DNA of 34,945 bases, from positions 1-34,945 of the forward strand of contig JBKJQN010000083.1 of NCBI GenBank assembly GCA_046593925.1, written 5' to 3'. The notes under the pieces were generated by a model, which saw only the letters and a list, made by a program, of their open reading frames with translations, was not told the DNA's origin and searched no databases. The DNA comes from JAYVYM01 sp046593925. Lineage in GTDB: Bacteria; Actinomycetota; Actinomycetes; Mycobacteriales; SCTD01. How positions within the stretch are numbered: position 1 is the first letter of the stretch; the number at the start of each line of letters is the position of its first letter. The translations under genes were made by a program, and so were the position numbers. This document shows, one piece after another, positions 29,435 through 34,945 of this stretch.

Positions 29435-30064
29435 ATGAGCCGCCTGCTGGAAGGGATCCTGGGGCTGCCACCCGGCATCGCCCTGGTCCTGGTCTTCATG
29501 CTGCCCGCCCTGGAGGCGTCGGTCTTCATCGGGGTCGTGGTGCCCGGTGAGATCGGTGTCATCCTCGGCGGCGTCCTGGCCAACCAGGGCAAGCTCCCGA
29601 TCGCCGCCGTGCTGGCCGCCGGGATCGCCGGGGCGATCATCGGCGACTCGGTCGGTTACCTCGTCGGCGGGCGCTACGGCCACCAGCTCCTCGACAAGCT
29701 GCCCAAGCGCCTGCTCAAGCCGGAGCACGTCACGCGCACCGAGGAGACCCTCGGCCGGCTCGGCGGCAAGGCTGTCTTCGTCGGCCGGTTCACCGCGGCG
29801 CTGCGCGCACTGATCCCCGGCATGGCAGGCATGGCCGGCATGCCGTACCGCACGTTCCTGCCCTGGAACATCCTCGGCGGCGCGACCTGGGCCGCCGGCT
29901 TCGTCGTCCTGGGCTTCCTGGCCGGCAGCCAGTACAAACAGGTCGAGCACTACGCGAACTACATCGGCCTGGGACTGCTGACTGCCATCGTGGTCTTCCT
30001 GGTCGTCCGGCACCGGCGCGCCACGCAGGACGACAGCACGGATGGCCGGACAGCCGTCCGCTGA
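29435..30064 (+). CDS. DedA-family membrane protein
   Basis: The 209-aa protein has the DedA pattern: PALEASVFIGVVVPGEIGVI with the conserved Glu, GDSVGYLVGGRYG, and the signature GRFTAALRALIPGMAGMAGM, then YRTFLPWNILGGATWA. Some DedA proteins (UptA) return undecaprenyl phosphate across the membrane; others handle phospholipids. The specific role here is inferred only from the adjacent PAP2 phosphatases. The C-terminus is short and charged. Confidence 0.93.
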   Translation: MSRLLEGILGLPPGIALVLVFMLPALEASVFIGVVVPGEIGVILGGVLANQGKLPIAAVLAAGIAGAIIGDSVGYLVGGRYGHQLLDKLPKRLLKPEHVTRTEETLGRLGGKAVFVGRFTAALRALIPGMAGMAGMPYRTFLPWNILGGATWAAGFVVLGFLAGSQYKQVEHYANYIGLGLLTAIVVFLVVRHRRATQDDSTDGRTAVR

Positions 30065-30126
30065 CGCTCAAGTTCCAGGTTCTGTCTGGCGAGGACTGCT
30101 TCGCGTCGTCACGGGCCGACGGGGAG

Positions 30127-30132
30127 TAGCGT
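30127..30132 (+). promoter_or_regulatory. Possible -10 of the hybrid kinase gene
   Basis: TAGCGT at 30127-30132 would start the RNA near 30139. The resulting leader of about 39 bases contains GAGGGG nine bases before the GTG at 30178. Confidence 0.35.
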
Positions 30133-30177
30133 CCGAATCGCCGCGTGCCTGTGGGCGCCGATGAGGGGTCTTGCTTT

Positions 30178-34565
<4,388 letters not shown>

Positions 34566-34569
<4 letters not shown>

Positions 34570-34945
34570 TGGCCGGCAAGGCAAATGTGCTGGTCGTCGA
34601 TGACCGCTCGGACAAGCTGCTGGTCCTCGGCACCCTGCTCGAGCCGCTGGACCAGAACGTGGTGCTCGCGCATTCGGGGGAGGAAGCCCTCAAGGCTATC
34701 CTCGAGCAGGAATTCGCGGTCATCCTCATGGACGTCAACATGCCGACCATGGACGGCCTCGAGACCGCCTCGCTGATCCGCGAGAGGAAGAAGACCGCGC
34801 ATACGCCGGTCATCTTCATCACCGCCTACGCCGATGAAATGCACACCGCGCGCGGCTATTCACTCGGCGCGGTCGACTACATCCTTACGCCGATCGTGCC
34901 CGAGGTGCTGCGCACCAAGGTGCGCGTGTTCGTCGACCTGTTCCT
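34566..34945 (+). CDS. Response regulator receiver domain, cut by the right window edge
   Basis: The ATG at 34566 overlaps the kinase stop (ATGA, 34566-34569). The receiver shows VLVVDDRSDKLLVL, the phosphoacceptor in VILMDVNMPTMDG, FITAYADEM and, at the lysine position, DYILTPIVPEVLR, where Thr replaces the usual Lys. Proteins with this start are commonly receiver-plus-PAS kinases in proteobacteria, so a kinase part may follow outside the window. It probably belongs to the same signalling pathway as the giant kinase. Confidence 0.85.

Overview
The window is high-GC chromosomal DNA of an actinomycete (Actinomycetota). Three things point there. The block from the glycine riboswitch through two MerR regulators, a bifunctional nuclease, a zinc-ribbon/FHA protein, GcvH, DUF881-Sbp-DUF881, a mannose-1-phosphate guanylyltransferase-like fusion and a CDP-alcohol phosphatidyltransferase is a typical actinobacterial arrangement. 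GTG starts and GTGA stop/start overlaps are common. Several genes show a -10 hexamer exactly six bases before the start codon, as in leaderless transcripts. No rRNA, tRNA, CRISPR array, insertion sequence or integrase was recognised. I cannot name the genus.

Layout. (1) 1-8430, all minus strand: core housekeeping block. Read in its own direction it runs pgsA-like, manC-like, DUF881, sbp, DUF881, gcvH, a composite hairpin, FHA gene, ftsR-like merR, bifunctional nuclease, second merR, and then a glycine riboswitch cut by the left edge that probably serves gcvP outside the window. (2) 8493-12344: an AI-2E family exporter and a serine hydrolase amid decaying genes: a secreted LamG protein broken by an in-frame TAG, a Rossmann-motif fossil and an epimerase C-terminal fossil. 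(3) 12345-17310: a LolA-like lipoprotein-carrier-fold gene with an ABC transporter, divergent from an OmpR-type two-component system, with an 11-bp-phased direct repeat between them. (4) 17322-23148: a second two-component system, divergent from a tightly overlapped four-gene operon (MGDG-synthase-like glycosyltransferase, polysaccharide deacetylase, DMT permease, Kelch lipoprotein). This is the best candidate for an undescribed envelope system here. (5) 23167-30064: spermidine-synthase-like protein, a membrane-anchored unknown, a repeat- and hairpin-rich intergenic stretch, an L,D-transpeptidase with four DUF4214 repeats, an HU-like protein with a basic tail, a CO-dehydrogenase FAD-subunit fossil, two PAP2 phosphatases and a DedA protein. 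(6) 30178-34945: a giant soluble multi-HAMP hybrid histidine kinase and the start of a response regulator. The 3' part of the kinase and the following gene look proteobacterial in sequence and codon choice, so this end is either a recombined/transferred gene or an assembly chimera.

Many functions concern the cell envelope: phospholipid and glycolipid synthesis, lipid-phosphate phosphatases, DedA, L,D-transpeptidase, LolA/ABC and envelope-type two-component systems. All family assignments are from reading motifs by eye; no database search was run.
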